Origin: Thalassotalea fonticola
GTDB taxonomy: Bacteria; Pseudomonadota; Gammaproteobacteria; Enterobacterales; Alteromonadaceae
DNA: 64,000 nucleotides
Assembly (NCBI RefSeq): GCF_032911225.1
Contig: NZ_CP136600.1
Location: 2,046,001-2,110,000, forward strand
Direction: 5' to 3'
Part shown: in pieces, positions 1 to 9,024 of the stretch
How positions within the stretch are numbered: position 1 is the stretch's first letter
Layout of the letters: each line of letters starts with the position of its first letter
Position numbers and translations under genes: made by a program
The notes under the pieces: model-generated
Seen by the model: the letters and a program-made list of their open reading frames with translations, nothing else
What the model was told of the DNA's origin: nothing
Databases searched by the model: none

Positions 1-63
1 AAATGCGGCATCATCTGCGTTTACACATCTAATAATTAAGTTTTGAGTTTGTATAGGCGACAT
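1..63 (-). CDS. GNAT-type acetyltransferase, N-terminal fragment (cut by window edge)
   Basis: Reading leftward from an ATG at 63, 21 codons stay open to the window edge and encode MSPIQTQNLIIRCVNADDAA followed by F. The pattern of a beta strand ending in (L/I)IIR followed by a short loop and DDA is the usual start of RimL-like GNAT N-acetyltransferases (compare L-x-L-R-x-x-x-x-x-D-A). It starts 26 nt after the stop of the DUF3299 gene on the same strand and could be the last gene of that operon. Only the N-terminus is visible, so substrate and integrity are unknown. Confidence 0.5.
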   Translation of the reverse strand, partial: MSPIQTQNLIIRCVNADDAAF

Positions 64-89
64 CTTATTAGCTTATTTCGGTTGAATAA

Positions 90-767
90 CTATTTATTGG
101 GTTCAATAAATTCAACACTATCAACGGTTAATGTATAGCTTGTCGGTATTTGTTTTGCGCCATCAACTAGGTTTAATTCAGGTGAAACTAACTCACTTTT
201 CATCAAGCCATTAACTTTTATCGCGGTGAACATGCTTAATGTAGGGGGCTCTATTGGGGTTTGTAATTTGGCATAAACGATTTGATTTGGCGCTGGTGGC
301 GGCTCATGGATACAAGCACCAACATAAGGAACAAGTAAAAACTCTTTAATTTTTTTGCCTTCAAACTCTAACGGTAAGAGAAAACCTGACATTTCAATAT
401 TCTGGTTATCTAAGGCAGGGTTAGTTGACTGAAACTCCATTTCACGTTGAGTGATAATTTCTTCTCGTATTTTAAACATCGATTTAATGTCGATACCTTG
501 TTCGGTTAACGTTTTTCGAGCGGTATCAGCGAGTTTTTTAGACTCTTCATCAATCTCCTGGCCACTAGCAGTGATATCATCAACAATAGCAACCTGTTGT
601 AACATACGAATTTGTTCAATTTCTAAGTTTTCAAAAGGGTTTTCTATTTCTTTGGTTTGTACGTGTTCATTTAGTGTTGACCAACTCACTTGCTGCACTT
701 CTTTACCAAAAACGGCACTACTAAACAGCAGGCTAACAATAGAAAATATGGAAAAAACATTCTTCAT
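90..767 (-). CDS. Exported DUF3299 family protein
   Basis: This is a 225-residue exported protein: a lysine start, a hydrophobic stretch of about 15 residues and a probable cleavage after VFG form a signal peptide. The C-terminal part (roughly residues 115-220) has the DUF3299 signature: SGFLLPLEF, then VPYVGACIHEPPPAPNQIV with a Cys and a His that could bind metal, then a final strand. I chose the ATG at 767 because AAGG lies 7 nt upstream and the signal peptide then begins properly; an ATG at 788 is also in frame. It follows the ABC permease by 5 nt, so it is the third gene of an ABC operon. DUF3299 proteins often sit beside such ABC pairs and DUF2796 proteins in zinc-related loci, so a periplasmic metal role is likely but unproven. 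Confidence 0.8.
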   Translation of the reverse strand: MKNVFSIFSIVSLLFSSAVFGKEVQQVSWSTLNEHVQTKEIENPFENLEIEQIRMLQQVAIVDDITASGQEIDEESKKLADTARKTLTEQGIDIKSMFKIREEIITQREMEFQSTNPALDNQNIEMSGFLLPLEFEGKKIKEFLLVPYVGACIHEPPPAPNQIVYAKLQTPIEPPTLSMFTAIKVNGLMKSELVSPELNLVDGAKQIPTSYTLTVDSVEFIEPNK

Positions 768-793
768 TTTACAACCTTTATAAAACATTGAGA

Positions 794-2236
794 TTAACTT
801 CGAATTGACATGCCATCAGATAACGCATATCGATAAATTTGCATACTAGGGTATAAGCTTATTAATAATCCTGCACCGCCAACAAGCGCAAGCAATGTCC
901 ATTCTTGAACAGATGGCATGCCTAACTCTAAGTAAAGACCAAAGCTATTGAGAATAAAAGGTTTTATTGAAAATAAAATGGCATATAAACAGCCTATTCC
1001 TAACATTAAACCTGATAATATAATTGCGAAAGCTTCGCCCATCATTAATGAAAAAATATGGCTTGGCCGAGCACCTATTGCTCTAAGTATCGCCATTTCT
1101 CTACGACGTTGATTTAAACTGTTTAATAAAATGATCAGCATAGTTGCTAAACTAATGAGCACTACCATCAGTGATACGGCAAATAAGGTTTTTTCAACAA
1201 TCGATAATACCGACCATAACTCTAATAAGGCGACGCCAGGCATTATAGCCATTAATGGCTCACCGTTAAATTTATTAACAATTTGCATCATAGTTAACGC
1301 TTGCGGGCGTTCCTTTAAACCTAGGTAAAATCCGGTAATGGTATCGGCACTATGGTCATGCTCATGATGAGCACCTGCTACAAAACTGTCACTATGGACG
1401 CTCTGTTCATGAGAGGCATGTTCGTGTGAATCATGCTGTTCATGATGTACCTCATCGTGTTCATGAGGTACATGATCATTAGATTGTTTTTCATCATCAA
1501 TGTGCGAGTCATGAGTATCCGTCACCCGACTTTTAGTCAGTTTGTTTTGTTTGGGTAAGCCTAGTGTTAAAAATGGGTCATGGCCTACTGCCATACTCTT
1601 TTGTTCACTATGTAATGAATCGATACCTTCTAGGCTGATAAATACCGTTCTGTCTATTGGTGTCGCGGTAGGGGCTAGAATACCTGATATAACGAAAGGC
1701 TGTTTATCATGATGGATATAACTGTCTGCGCCGCCGTGAGCAATAATAATTTCATCACCAATTTGGTATTGCAGTTTGTTCGCAACTTCATTGCCTATCA
1801 CTACATCAGTTGTTGCGACAAACCATTTTCCTTGTAATGTAGACAGTGATTGCTTACTGCCGTATTTATAATGATTATAAAAATCACTCGATGTGCCCAT
1901 CACTTTATAGCCTTGGTGAGAATCCCCTAATGAAAATGGAATTGACCACTTTACGGTATTATTACTGGCTATTTCTTCATACGATTCGTACTTAATGCCA
2001 TTGGTGGCGGTGCCCATTTGGAAAACAGATGACAATAATAAATTCACTGAGCTGGTTCTGGCACCAACAATCAAATCAGTACCTGATATGGTATTGGTAA
2101 AACTATCTTTTGCTTGTACGCGCACTTTTTCAATCGCAATTAATAACGCGACACTTAATGCAATTGAAAATATGGTAAGAAATACCGTTACTTTACGATT
2201 TCTGAAACTCTTCAGAGCTAAATTTGCAATGGCCAT
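794..2236 (-). CDS. FtsX/MacB-type ABC permease with His-rich periplasmic loop
   Basis: This 480-residue permease has the FtsX topology: one transmembrane helix at about residues 17-35, a large periplasmic domain (about 40-340), and three C-terminal helices (about 350-372, 400-425, 450-470) with the RRREMAILRAIGARPSHIF coupling region. Within the periplasmic domain, residues 242-295 contain 16 histidines mixed with Asp and Glu, a typical low-complexity metal-binding (Zn/Cu) loop. The start codon overlaps the stop of the ATPase gene by one base (TAATG), so the two are translationally coupled and should form one transporter. Permeases of this type with DUF3299 partners occur in zinc-responsive loci such as Vibrio zrg (from memory). 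The substrate, probably a metal or a metal-chaperone lipoprotein, is inferred. Confidence 0.85.
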   Translation of the reverse strand: MAIANLALKSFRNRKVTVFLTIFSIALSVALLIAIEKVRVQAKDSFTNTISGTDLIVGARTSSVNLLLSSVFQMGTATNGIKYESYEEIASNNTVKWSIPFSLGDSHQGYKVMGTSSDFYNHYKYGSKQSLSTLQGKWFVATTDVVIGNEVANKLQYQIGDEIIIAHGGADSYIHHDKQPFVISGILAPTATPIDRTVFISLEGIDSLHSEQKSMAVGHDPFLTLGLPKQNKLTKSRVTDTHDSHIDDEKQSNDHVPHEHDEVHHEQHDSHEHASHEQSVHSDSFVAGAHHEHDHSADTITGFYLGLKERPQALTMMQIVNKFNGEPLMAIMPGVALLELWSVLSIVEKTLFAVSLMVVLISLATMLIILLNSLNQRRREMAILRAIGARPSHIFSLMMGEAFAIILSGLMLGIGCLYAILFSIKPFILNSFGLYLELGMPSVQEWTLLALVGGAGLLISLYPSMQIYRYALSDGMSIRS

Positions 2237-2970
2237 TACATCGCTCCTTCGGTTGAAATAGTAACGATGTCTTTGTTTTCATCCTGCATTTCACGATTGA
2301 GCATAACGGTGCGATCAAAGTCTTCTTTTAAGCGGGTATCATGACTTACAAAAACTAAGGTAGAGCCAGCAATTTTACATTCTTTAAATAACAATTCTAA
2401 AAAACTATGACACCGATCAGAATCAAGTGATGATGTTGGTTCATCGGCAATAATAATCTCAGGAGCGCCCATTAACGCACGAGCCGCCGCAACACGTTGC
2501 TGCTGACCAATGCTCAGCTCATTTACCGGTTTGTGTAATAAGTTAGCATCGCCCATGTCTAAATGAGATAGCAATCTTAACGCTTCAGCTTCTAGCGATT
2601 CAGAATTTTTTAAGGCGCGAGATTTACGCAGTGGCGAAAAACTACACGATAATATTACGTTTTCAATGGTCGTAAGGTATGGGATCAAATTAAACATTTG
2701 AAATATGACCCCGATATGATCCGCTCTAAACTGGTCTCGTTTAGTGGGCGACATTTGGGTTAAGTTTTTTCCTAGCATGCTTAACTGACCAGAATTAGCT
2801 GAAATAACGCCGCATAATAAGCTCAGTAGTGTTGTTTTACCGCTGCCACTGGGGCCGCGTAAAAACAACTTTTCACCTTTATGGACGGTAAATTTGTCAA
2901 TGTTAAATTCGAAGTCGGCTTGTTCATGCCAAGAAAATTTTAAATCACAAATATCGATAATATCGGACAC
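2236..2970 (-). CDS. ABC transporter ATP-binding protein (LolD/MacB-like)
   Basis: This 244-residue ATPase has every ABC element: Walker A GPSGSGKTTL at about residue 39, a Q-loop (FQMFNLIPYLT), the signature LSIGQQQRV, Walker B IIIADEPTSSLD and the switch His in VFVSHDTRL. It is closest in style to LolD/MacB-type ATPases that work with FtsX permeases. It is the first gene of the operon; the permease follows with a 1-base overlap and DUF3299 follows that. No DUF2796 (ZrgA-like) zinc protein is found next to it, although that is a common neighbour. The upstream gap to zapE is 135 bp and presumably holds the operon promoter; no clear Zur box was recognised. Confidence 0.88.
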   Translation of the reverse strand: MSDIIDICDLKFSWHEQADFEFNIDKFTVHKGEKLFLRGPSGSGKTTLLSLLCGVISANSGQLSMLGKNLTQMSPTKRDQFRADHIGVIFQMFNLIPYLTTIENVILSCSFSPLRKSRALKNSESLEAEALRLLSHLDMGDANLLHKPVNELSIGQQQRVAAARALMGAPEIIIADEPTSSLDSDRCHSFLELLFKECKIAGSTLVFVSHDTRLKEDFDRTVMLNREMQDENKDIVTISTEGAM

Positions 2971-3105
2971 GCACTTACCACCTTGGACAAATTTATCATT
3001 TAATTTAAATAGGCTAACTATTCATATCAGTATGAGACCATAGTCATTACACTTAAAGCAAGTAAGCTTTTGTTATGTAATGTTACTTTATTTTTACATT
3101 TTAAC

Positions 3106-4263
3106 TTAAGTTTTCTGCGGATAATGTTCGCTTTGCATTTCTACCAATCGAGATTCACAACGAGCAAATTCAAAACTCAGCTTTTCACCACAATAAAGCT
3201 TTAAAATATCTACTTCGCTACTAATAAACAGTTCAATATTTTGATCATAAAACTCATCCACTAAGGCAATAAATCGCCTGGCTTCATCATCTTTGGAATG
3301 CATGCCAGTAAAAATATTCTCGCTACGCCTGTACCCTTCCTCAGTGCCAGATACCACATGTTCAAGCACGGTTCCGGAAAATTGCGGCACATTAGCCACA
3401 AATATGCATTTAAATTGCTTAGCTAAACTAATGTAATCAAGTTGGCTGCGAGCACCTTTGCATAACATTGAAAAATCAAAAAATATTGTATCACTGGCAA
3501 TGCCAATATAAGTTAACTCTCTGGAGTTTATTGTGATTTTTCCGCGCTCCAACATTTTATTTGTACGTAGGTAAAACTCTTCTTCTAAAAAGTTATTCGG
3601 CGTTTCTAACGGATAAATATAACGAGCATATTTTTGTTGGTGTAAGCGATGATCTTTCTCGCCATTGACACTAACAACCTGACAGTATTTATTGAGCAAA
3701 TCAATGGTAGGCAAAAACCTTTGTCGTTGTAAGCCATTACGATATAACTGTTCTGGCTGACAATTTGAGGTTGTTACTAACACCACACCTTGATTAAACA
3801 GTTCTGCAAATAAGCCCGCCAAGATCATGGCATCGCCAATGTCACTAACAAAAAATTCATCAAAACAAAGCACGTCTATTTCATTCGCCAAGTTTTTTGC
3901 AATGACTGATAAAGGATTAACTTGCCCAACAAGCAGAGTTAGTTGTTGGTGAGTTTGTGCCATAAAATGATGAAAATGCATCCGCTGCTTTCGACCAATA
4001 TTCAGGTTTTGGTAAAACAAATCCATCATCATGGTTTTACCGCGCCCTACTTTGCCCCACAAATAAATGCCTTTTAAAGATTGTTGCCGAGAAAATCGCT
4101 GCAACCACGGAAAGTTGGTGAGCGGTAATTTTAACTTTGCTTTAGGCTGATTGACTAAATGCTGATTTAATAATTCTAATAAATGAATTGCATTGCTTTG
4201 TGCATCGTCAACATTTAACTGGCCGTCATTAATTAATTGCTGGTATTTTTCGCTTAATGACAT
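3106..4263 (-). CDS. zapE: Cell division protein ZapE (AFG1-like ATPase)
   Basis: At 385 residues this matches the AFG1/ZapE AAA-type ATPases, which in E. coli act at the Z-ring and are ancestral to mitochondrial LACE1/AFG1. Visible elements are Walker A (GIYLWGKVGRGKTMMMDLF, about residues 65-83), the HFHHFM segment, Walker B DVLCFDEFFVSDIGDA, a sensor motif (LVTTSNCQPEQLYRNGLQR) and the C-terminal LVDEFYDQN. Length is normal for the family. It has its own transcription unit, divergent from the M1 peptidase gene. Identity is firm; the division role is taken from E. coli. Confidence 0.93.
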   Translation of the reverse strand: MSLSEKYQQLINDGQLNVDDAQSNAIHLLELLNQHLVNQPKAKLKLPLTNFPWLQRFSRQQSLKGIYLWGKVGRGKTMMMDLFYQNLNIGRKQRMHFHHFMAQTHQQLTLLVGQVNPLSVIAKNLANEIDVLCFDEFFVSDIGDAMILAGLFAELFNQGVVLVTTSNCQPEQLYRNGLQRQRFLPTIDLLNKYCQVVSVNGEKDHRLHQQKYARYIYPLETPNNFLEEEFYLRTNKMLERGKITINSRELTYIGIASDTIFFDFSMLCKGARSQLDYISLAKQFKCIFVANVPQFSGTVLEHVVSGTEEGYRRSENIFTGMHSKDDEARRFIALVDEFYDQNIELFISSEVDILKLYCGEKLSFEFARCESRLVEMQSEHYPQKT

Positions 4264-4428
4264 AAATAGTTGATTACTTACTTGGTGAGAATTTAAATAG
4301 CATTCCTATTATAGTTCCCCTATTCCTCGAATTGACAGAAAAATAGCATTGTTTTGCCTACAAGAATCAACAGCCCTCACACTTAATTACAACTTAACGC
4401 AAATAATTGCATTTTATCCCATCCGTTG

Positions 4429-4456
4429 TTGACTATTCACTCGCCCCATATATGAT
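4429..4456 (+). promoter_or_regulatory. Sigma-70 promoter for the M1 peptidase gene
   Basis: TTGACT (4429-4434) and TATGAT (4451-4456) are separated by 16 bp. The pair lies about 80 bp before the ATG at 4536 in the divergent zapE/peptidase gap. Both hexamers match consensus at five of six positions. Confidence 0.6.
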
Positions 4457-4535
4457 GTATCGCTTAATAAAAATGGCTATTTATTGCTATTAAAATAATT
4501 TCGTAAATACCGTTAACAACATTTTGGGATATTCA

Positions 4536-6992
4536 ATGAACTTAAGAAGTATATTCATTGCAGCGTCATTCACTGCATTGTTCGTATCACCTGTGCATGC
4601 CACAGTGGTAAAACAAAGCAAAGGCGATTTTGAAGATAAATTTCGTCAGTTAGAAGAAATTTTGCCAACGCCAAACGATTATCGTAACGCCGCGGGTGAG
4701 CCAGGAAAAGAATACTGGCAACAACAAGTTGATTATAAAATCAAAGTACAACTTGATGAGGAAAATCGCCGTTTATCTGCAAAGCAAACAGTTACGTACC
4801 ACAACAACTCACCATACCGTTTAAAGTACCTTTGGTTACAGCTTGAGCAAAACCGTTTTAAAGCAGACTCTATGTCTGAGTTAACGGGTGACTTTGGCGG
4901 TATTGGTCGTCGTGGTCCAGCAACAACAAAACCTAGCGGTAGCAAGCCGGCAAAAATAAGTTTTGCCGAGCTGCGCAAACAACAATTTTATGCTGACAAT
5001 ACCCTTGGTTACGATGTATTCAAGGTAACCGATAAACGCGGTAACGCTTTAAAAGTAACCTTAGTTGGTAGCCAGGCTCGAATAGATTTAGTTGACGCAT
5101 TAGATGCAGGTGATGACGTTACTTTTAATATTGATTTTGCCTTTAATATTCTAGAAGAAAACGCTGTCTCAGCTCGTGCAGGTTATGAACACTTCCCTGA
5201 CGATGCCCGCGAAGGCGGTAATGACATTTTCTTATTAGCACAATGGTTCCCACGTTTAGCCGCTTTTTCAGATTACGAAGCATGGCACAACAAAGAATTT
5301 TTAGGCCGCGGCGAATTCACTTTAGAATTTGGTAACTACGACGTAGAAATGACCGTACCAGCGGATCATATCGTAGCCTCAACCGGTGTTTTACAAAACG
5401 AAAGTAAAGTACTGACCAAACAGCAACGGAAGCGTTTAGAACAAGCTAAAACAGCTAAGCGTCCAGTATTTATTGTTAGCGAAGAGGAAGCGCTAGAAAA
5501 CGAAAAAGCTGGCACAGACAAGTCTAAAACTTGGCACTTTAAAGCTGAAAACGTGCGTGATTTTGCCTGGTCTTCATCTCGTAAATTTATTTGGGATGCG
5601 AAAGGCTACGCACAAGGCGGCGATGAGCAAGAGCATGTAATGGCTATGTCATACTTCCCTAAAGAAGGCGGCGACTTATGGAAGAAGTATTCAACCGAGT
5701 CTGTAATTCACACCATGGATGTTTATTCTCGTTATACCTTTGATTACCCATACCCGGTAGCTATTAGTGTAAATGGCCCTGTTGGCGGTATGGAATATCC
5801 AATGATCAGCTTCAATGGTCCGCGTACAAAATGGCATGAAGATGGTTCTCGTACTTATACTCTGGCAGAGAAACGCTTTCTGATTGGCGTTGTAATCCAT
5901 GAAGTTGGTCATAACTATTTCCCAATGATCGTTAATTCTGATGAGCGTCAATGGACTTGGATGGACGAGGGTCTAAACAGCTTTTTAGATGGTGTTGCTG
6001 GCCGTGAATGGGATCATACAATTCCATGGGGTGTTGAACCACGCGATATTATTGGCTATATGAAATCTGATGTACAAGTACCTGTTATGACTCAATCAGA
6101 CAGCGTATTAAACCTTGGTCCAAATGCTTACACTAAACCTGCTGCCGCGTTAAATATTTTACGCGAAGTAATTATGGGCCGTGAGTTATTTGATTTTGCT
6201 TTTAAAGAATACGCAGTTCGTTGGAAAAATAAACGCCCAACTCCATCTGACTTTTTCCGCACCATGGAAGAAGCTTCAGGTATTGATTTAGACTGGTTCT
6301 GGTATGGCTGGTTCTACACTACAGATCACGTTGATATTGCAGTAGACAGTGTTTATAAACTTCGTTTAGATACTAAAAATCCTGACATTGATTTTGATCG
6401 TCGTCGTCAAGAGCACTTAGAAAAACCATCGTCTTTACATGTTGATCGTAACACTGCAGCAAAAGTAAAAACATGGTTAGAGCTGAATGAAGATGTTCGT
6501 GATTTTCATGATGACAATGACCGCTGGACTGTAACTAATAAAGAGCGTAATAAATATAAAGAAACGTTGAACAAGCTAGAACCTTGGGAACGAAAAGCTT
6601 TTGAACGCGCCGTAAGTGAAGACCAAAATTACTACGTAATTAACTTCTCAAATCTAGGTGGTTTAGTTATGCCAATTTTACTAGATTTAACTTTTGAAGA
6701 TGGCAGCACTGAATCTATGCATATTCCAGCTGAAATCTGGCGTCGCGCTCCGAAAGCAGTAAGCAAGTTGATTGTTACTGAAAAAGGTAAAAATTTAGTG
6801 TCTGTAACGGTTGACCCGCATTGGGAAACTGCCGATGTAAACCCAGACAACAATCACTACCCACGTCGTATTATCGAGTCTCGCATTGAAGCTTTCAAAA
6901 AAGAGAAATCGAAGAAAATGGAATACCGCGACATTATGCATGACAGCAAAACGGAATTAAAAGAGCCAAAAGCTAAAGTATACAAAAAGTAG
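4536..6992 (+). CDS. Exported M1 family metallopeptidase
   Basis: This is an 818-residue zinc aminopeptidase-like protein with an N-terminal signal peptide (cleavage after PVHA). The catalytic site is intact: HEVGH at about residues 455-459 and a glutamate (WMDEG) 18 residues later, the HExxH-x18-E arrangement of M1 peptidases. GGMEYPM about 60 residues earlier is the counterpart of the GAMEN substrate motif. The open frame begins at a TTG (4524), but the ATG at 4536 has GGGA 6-7 nt upstream and starts the signal peptide directly, so I use it. The DUF6702 gene follows 37 nt downstream and is a regular partner. It is probably a periplasmic or surface peptidase for nutrient peptides. Confidence 0.9.
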   Translation: MNLRSIFIAASFTALFVSPVHATVVKQSKGDFEDKFRQLEEILPTPNDYRNAAGEPGKEYWQQQVDYKIKVQLDEENRRLSAKQTVTYHNNSPYRLKYLWLQLEQNRFKADSMSELTGDFGGIGRRGPATTKPSGSKPAKISFAELRKQQFYADNTLGYDVFKVTDKRGNALKVTLVGSQARIDLVDALDAGDDVTFNIDFAFNILEENAVSARAGYEHFPDDAREGGNDIFLLAQWFPRLAAFSDYEAWHNKEFLGRGEFTLEFGNYDVEMTVPADHIVASTGVLQNESKVLTKQQRKRLEQAKTAKRPVFIVSEEEALENEKAGTDKSKTWHFKAENVRDFAWSSSRKFIWDAKGYAQGGDEQEHVMAMSYFPKEGGDLWKKYSTESVIHTMDVYSRYTFDYPYPVAISVNGPVGGMEYPMISFNGPRTKWHEDGSRTYTLAEKRFLIGVVIHEVGHNYFPMIVNSDERQWTWMDEGLNSFLDGVAGREWDHTIPWGVEPRDIIGYMKSDVQVPVMTQSDSVLNLGPNAYTKPAAALNILREVIMGRELFDFAFKEYAVRWKNKRPTPSDFFRTMEEASGIDLDWFWYGWFYTTDHVDIAVDSVYKLRLDTKNPDIDFDRRRQEHLEKPSSLHVDRNTAAKVKTWLELNEDVRDFHDDNDRWTVTNKERNKYKETLNKLEPWERKAFERAVSEDQNYYVINFSNLGGLVMPILLDLTFEDGSTESMHIPAEIWRRAPKAVSKLIVTEKGKNLVSVTVDPHWETADVNPDNNHYPRRIIESRIEAFKKEKSKKMEYRDIMHDSKTELKEPKAKVYKK

Positions 6993-7029
6993 CGTTCGTT
7001 TTTAATTAGACCGGTAAAGGTAAATAGTA

Positions 7030-7566
7030 ATGACACTGTATAAATTTAAAAAGCAATTCCTTGCTATTTTACTCACAACTGTAACGTTATTGGTGAGCAG
7101 TTTAGCTGCTGCTCATCAGCAAAAAGAAGCGTATAGCACAATTTTATTTAATGATCGTACGCATAACATTGAAGTATCGCATCGGTTTTATATTCATGAT
7201 GCCGAACATGCTTTAGTAAAGTTACTTAATAAACATGCTGATCTAATTGGCTCTAGCGAAACCCAGCAAGAGTTTGCCGAGTACATACAGAATAAATTTC
7301 GTTTACTTGATGACAAAAAGAAATTATTACCATTAGGCAGCGTTGGTTTTGAAGTAGAGGGCAAATTTTTTTGGGTCTACCAAGAAATAAAACAGCCGGA
7401 AGTATTAACCGCGGTTTATGTAAAAATGGCTGCATTACAAGATGTATGGCCAGGACAGATTAATCAAATTAATGTTGAGCATAGTGACATTAAAGCGAAA
7501 AGTAAAAAATCTCGCTCTGTTCGTATTAGTGAACATGATGACTGGCAACGTATTACTGTAGATTAA
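7030..7566 (+). CDS. Exported DUF6702 family protein
   Basis: This is a 178-residue protein with a clear signal peptide (hydrophobic 10-27, cleavage near LAAAHQQ) and a compact all-beta body. The opening strand pattern HQQKEAYSTILFNDRTHNIE followed by SHRFYIHDAEH is characteristic of DUF6702 proteins. It sits 37 nt after the M1 peptidase gene on the same strand and is closed by a strong terminator, so the two form a bicistronic unit. Function is unknown; the linkage suggests it helps the peptidase in the periplasm. Confidence 0.75.
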   Translation: MTLYKFKKQFLAILLTTVTLLVSSLAAAHQQKEAYSTILFNDRTHNIEVSHRFYIHDAEHALVKLLNKHADLIGSSETQQEFAEYIQNKFRLLDDKKKLLPLGSVGFEVEGKFFWVYQEIKQPEVLTAVYVKMAALQDVWPGQINQINVEHSDIKAKSKKSRSVRISEHDDWQRITVD

Positions 7567-7588
7567 AATTACCCGTCGGTAATTAAAC

Positions 7589-7618
7589 AAAAAGAGATAA
7601 TTTATTATCTCTTTTTTT
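7589..7618 (+). terminator. Intrinsic terminator after the M1 peptidase/DUF6702 unit
   Basis: A 12-bp perfect stem (AAAAAGAGATAA paired with TTATCTCTTTTT, loop TTTA) is followed by a T-run. It lies 22 nt after the stop codon of the DUF6702 gene. Confidence 0.85.
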
Positions 7619-7783
7619 ATGCCTGTTTAATAAGTTTAACTAAACCAAACGTTTACTGATTATTAAAACATCAATCAAAAATTTATTGATAAAAACCGCT
7701 GTTTTCGGCTTGCTAAGATGTTAAATCTAAGTACAATCGCCATCCAATTTCCTAATACCATTTTGTAGAGTCCTTTTAGTTTC

Positions 7784-8953
7784 ATGAGAAAATTGCTTAC
7801 CTCCCCGGCAAAATTATCGCTTAGCGATAGCGAAAACAACATTTACCAAACGGCGTTAAAATACATTGCCGACTTATCTCTAAATTTAATGGCAGTAAAA
7901 GTAACCAACCACCCGGAAGACTTTCTCGGTTGGTGTAAAGAACTACATCGTATATGTAAACATGACTTAAACATGGACTTACTGGACGAGAAACAATTTG
8001 CGCCACTAAAAAAACTCCAAGACACACTCGAGCTTGGCATTTCATTAACGCAACTTAAAATGGTTCGTATTGCGCCATGGCCAATATTTACCAGCATTAT
8101 TAAAGAGCAAGAAGCATTACAATCGTTAAATGAGCGCCTTGCCTTAATGAATTATATAGCACAATTGCGCACTCAACCTTTAGAGCAAATGATTGAAGAA
8201 GATCGCTTGGTATTCACCGGCAAACATACGGTAAAACATGATCCAAGCATTTTCCAATTTGATGTTGAATGGTTTGGTAGTACTAAAGGCGCGAAAACAT
8301 TCCATCACTTACTACAAACACACCCGCAAGAATTTGATCTTGCATTGAACCATATCCCATTAGAAGGGACTGTAACTAAAGTTCAATACCAAGCATTTGT
8401 AAAAGACTTTAAAACCATTTTTACTGATCATACTGATGGTGAAAAAGCGCCATTAGTAGTAGCAACTCGTTTACTGGCGATGCGTCGTCCTGATGTGTTC
8501 ATCGCTATTACTAATAATAATTTAAGTGTGCTTTGCCAAGGTTTGAATATTGCTAAGTTTAACAACCAGAACTTTGATAGTTATTATCAAGACATGGTGC
8601 TCTCATTGCACAGTTTTCATTGGTATAACCAAGCAGCACCAACAGACGAAGAAGAATTAAAATTGTGGAACATTAGAGCAATATTAGTTGATATATTCCT
8701 ATTTGCTGATGAGTCGCAAGCACAAAACTCAAATTTCATTAAGTTGCGTGACAAACCAAAGAAAACTACCTTAGGTGTGGTAAAAGGAATGAAACGCAGT
8801 AAAGAGTCAGCTGAGATGCTTGTAGATAAGGCTCTTGAGGGGGACGATATTCCTGAGTACTTACTTGATATGCGCAGCACCATTGTTAATAGTGTTAAAG
8901 ATGGTAAAACGGTAGAGCAAGCAATAGGATTAATGCGCACTATATTCGGTTAG
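7784..8953 (+). CDS. Conserved-looking hypothetical protein, 389 aa
   Basis: I do not recognise this family. The protein is soluble, mostly helical and mildly acidic, with no signal peptide or membrane helix. A central stretch (about residues 225-260: APLVVATRLLAMRRPDVFIA and the following ITNNN) has the feel of helical domains in which an 'RLL..-.RP..F..I.N..' block recurs, as in some restriction-associated N-terminal domains, but this is only a resemblance. The C-terminal 60 residues are Lys-rich. It has its own promoter region (7620-7783) and ends at a strong bidirectional terminator shared with the convergent pseudouridine synthase gene. Base composition is like that of the neighbours. 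Confidence 0.7.
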   Translation: MRKLLTSPAKLSLSDSENNIYQTALKYIADLSLNLMAVKVTNHPEDFLGWCKELHRICKHDLNMDLLDEKQFAPLKKLQDTLELGISLTQLKMVRIAPWPIFTSIIKEQEALQSLNERLALMNYIAQLRTQPLEQMIEEDRLVFTGKHTVKHDPSIFQFDVEWFGSTKGAKTFHHLLQTHPQEFDLALNHIPLEGTVTKVQYQAFVKDFKTIFTDHTDGEKAPLVVATRLLAMRRPDVFIAITNNNLSVLCQGLNIAKFNNQNFDSYYQDMVLSLHSFHWYNQAAPTDEEELKLWNIRAILVDIFLFADESQAQNSNFIKLRDKPKKTTLGVVKGMKRSKESAEMLVDKALEGDDIPEYLLDMRSTIVNSVKDGKTVEQAIGLMRTIFG

Positions 8954-8983
8954 TTCACCTAATAATCATCCAAAGTTAATGCT

Positions 8984-9013
8984 AAGCCGAACAGATATCT
9001 GTTCGGCTTTTTA
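8984..9013. terminator. Bidirectional intrinsic terminator
   Basis: AAGCCGAACAGAT and ATCTGTTCGGCTT form a 13-bp palindrome with a T-run on the plus side. It lies between two convergent genes and can serve both. Confidence 0.85.
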
Positions 9014-9024
9014 CTAAGTCGATA

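Noticed and set aside
2971..3105. Zur-binding site before the His-rich ABC operon
   Set aside because: The sequence was scanned for a TGTTATAATATAACA-like dyad; only weak half-sites occur, so no site is claimed.
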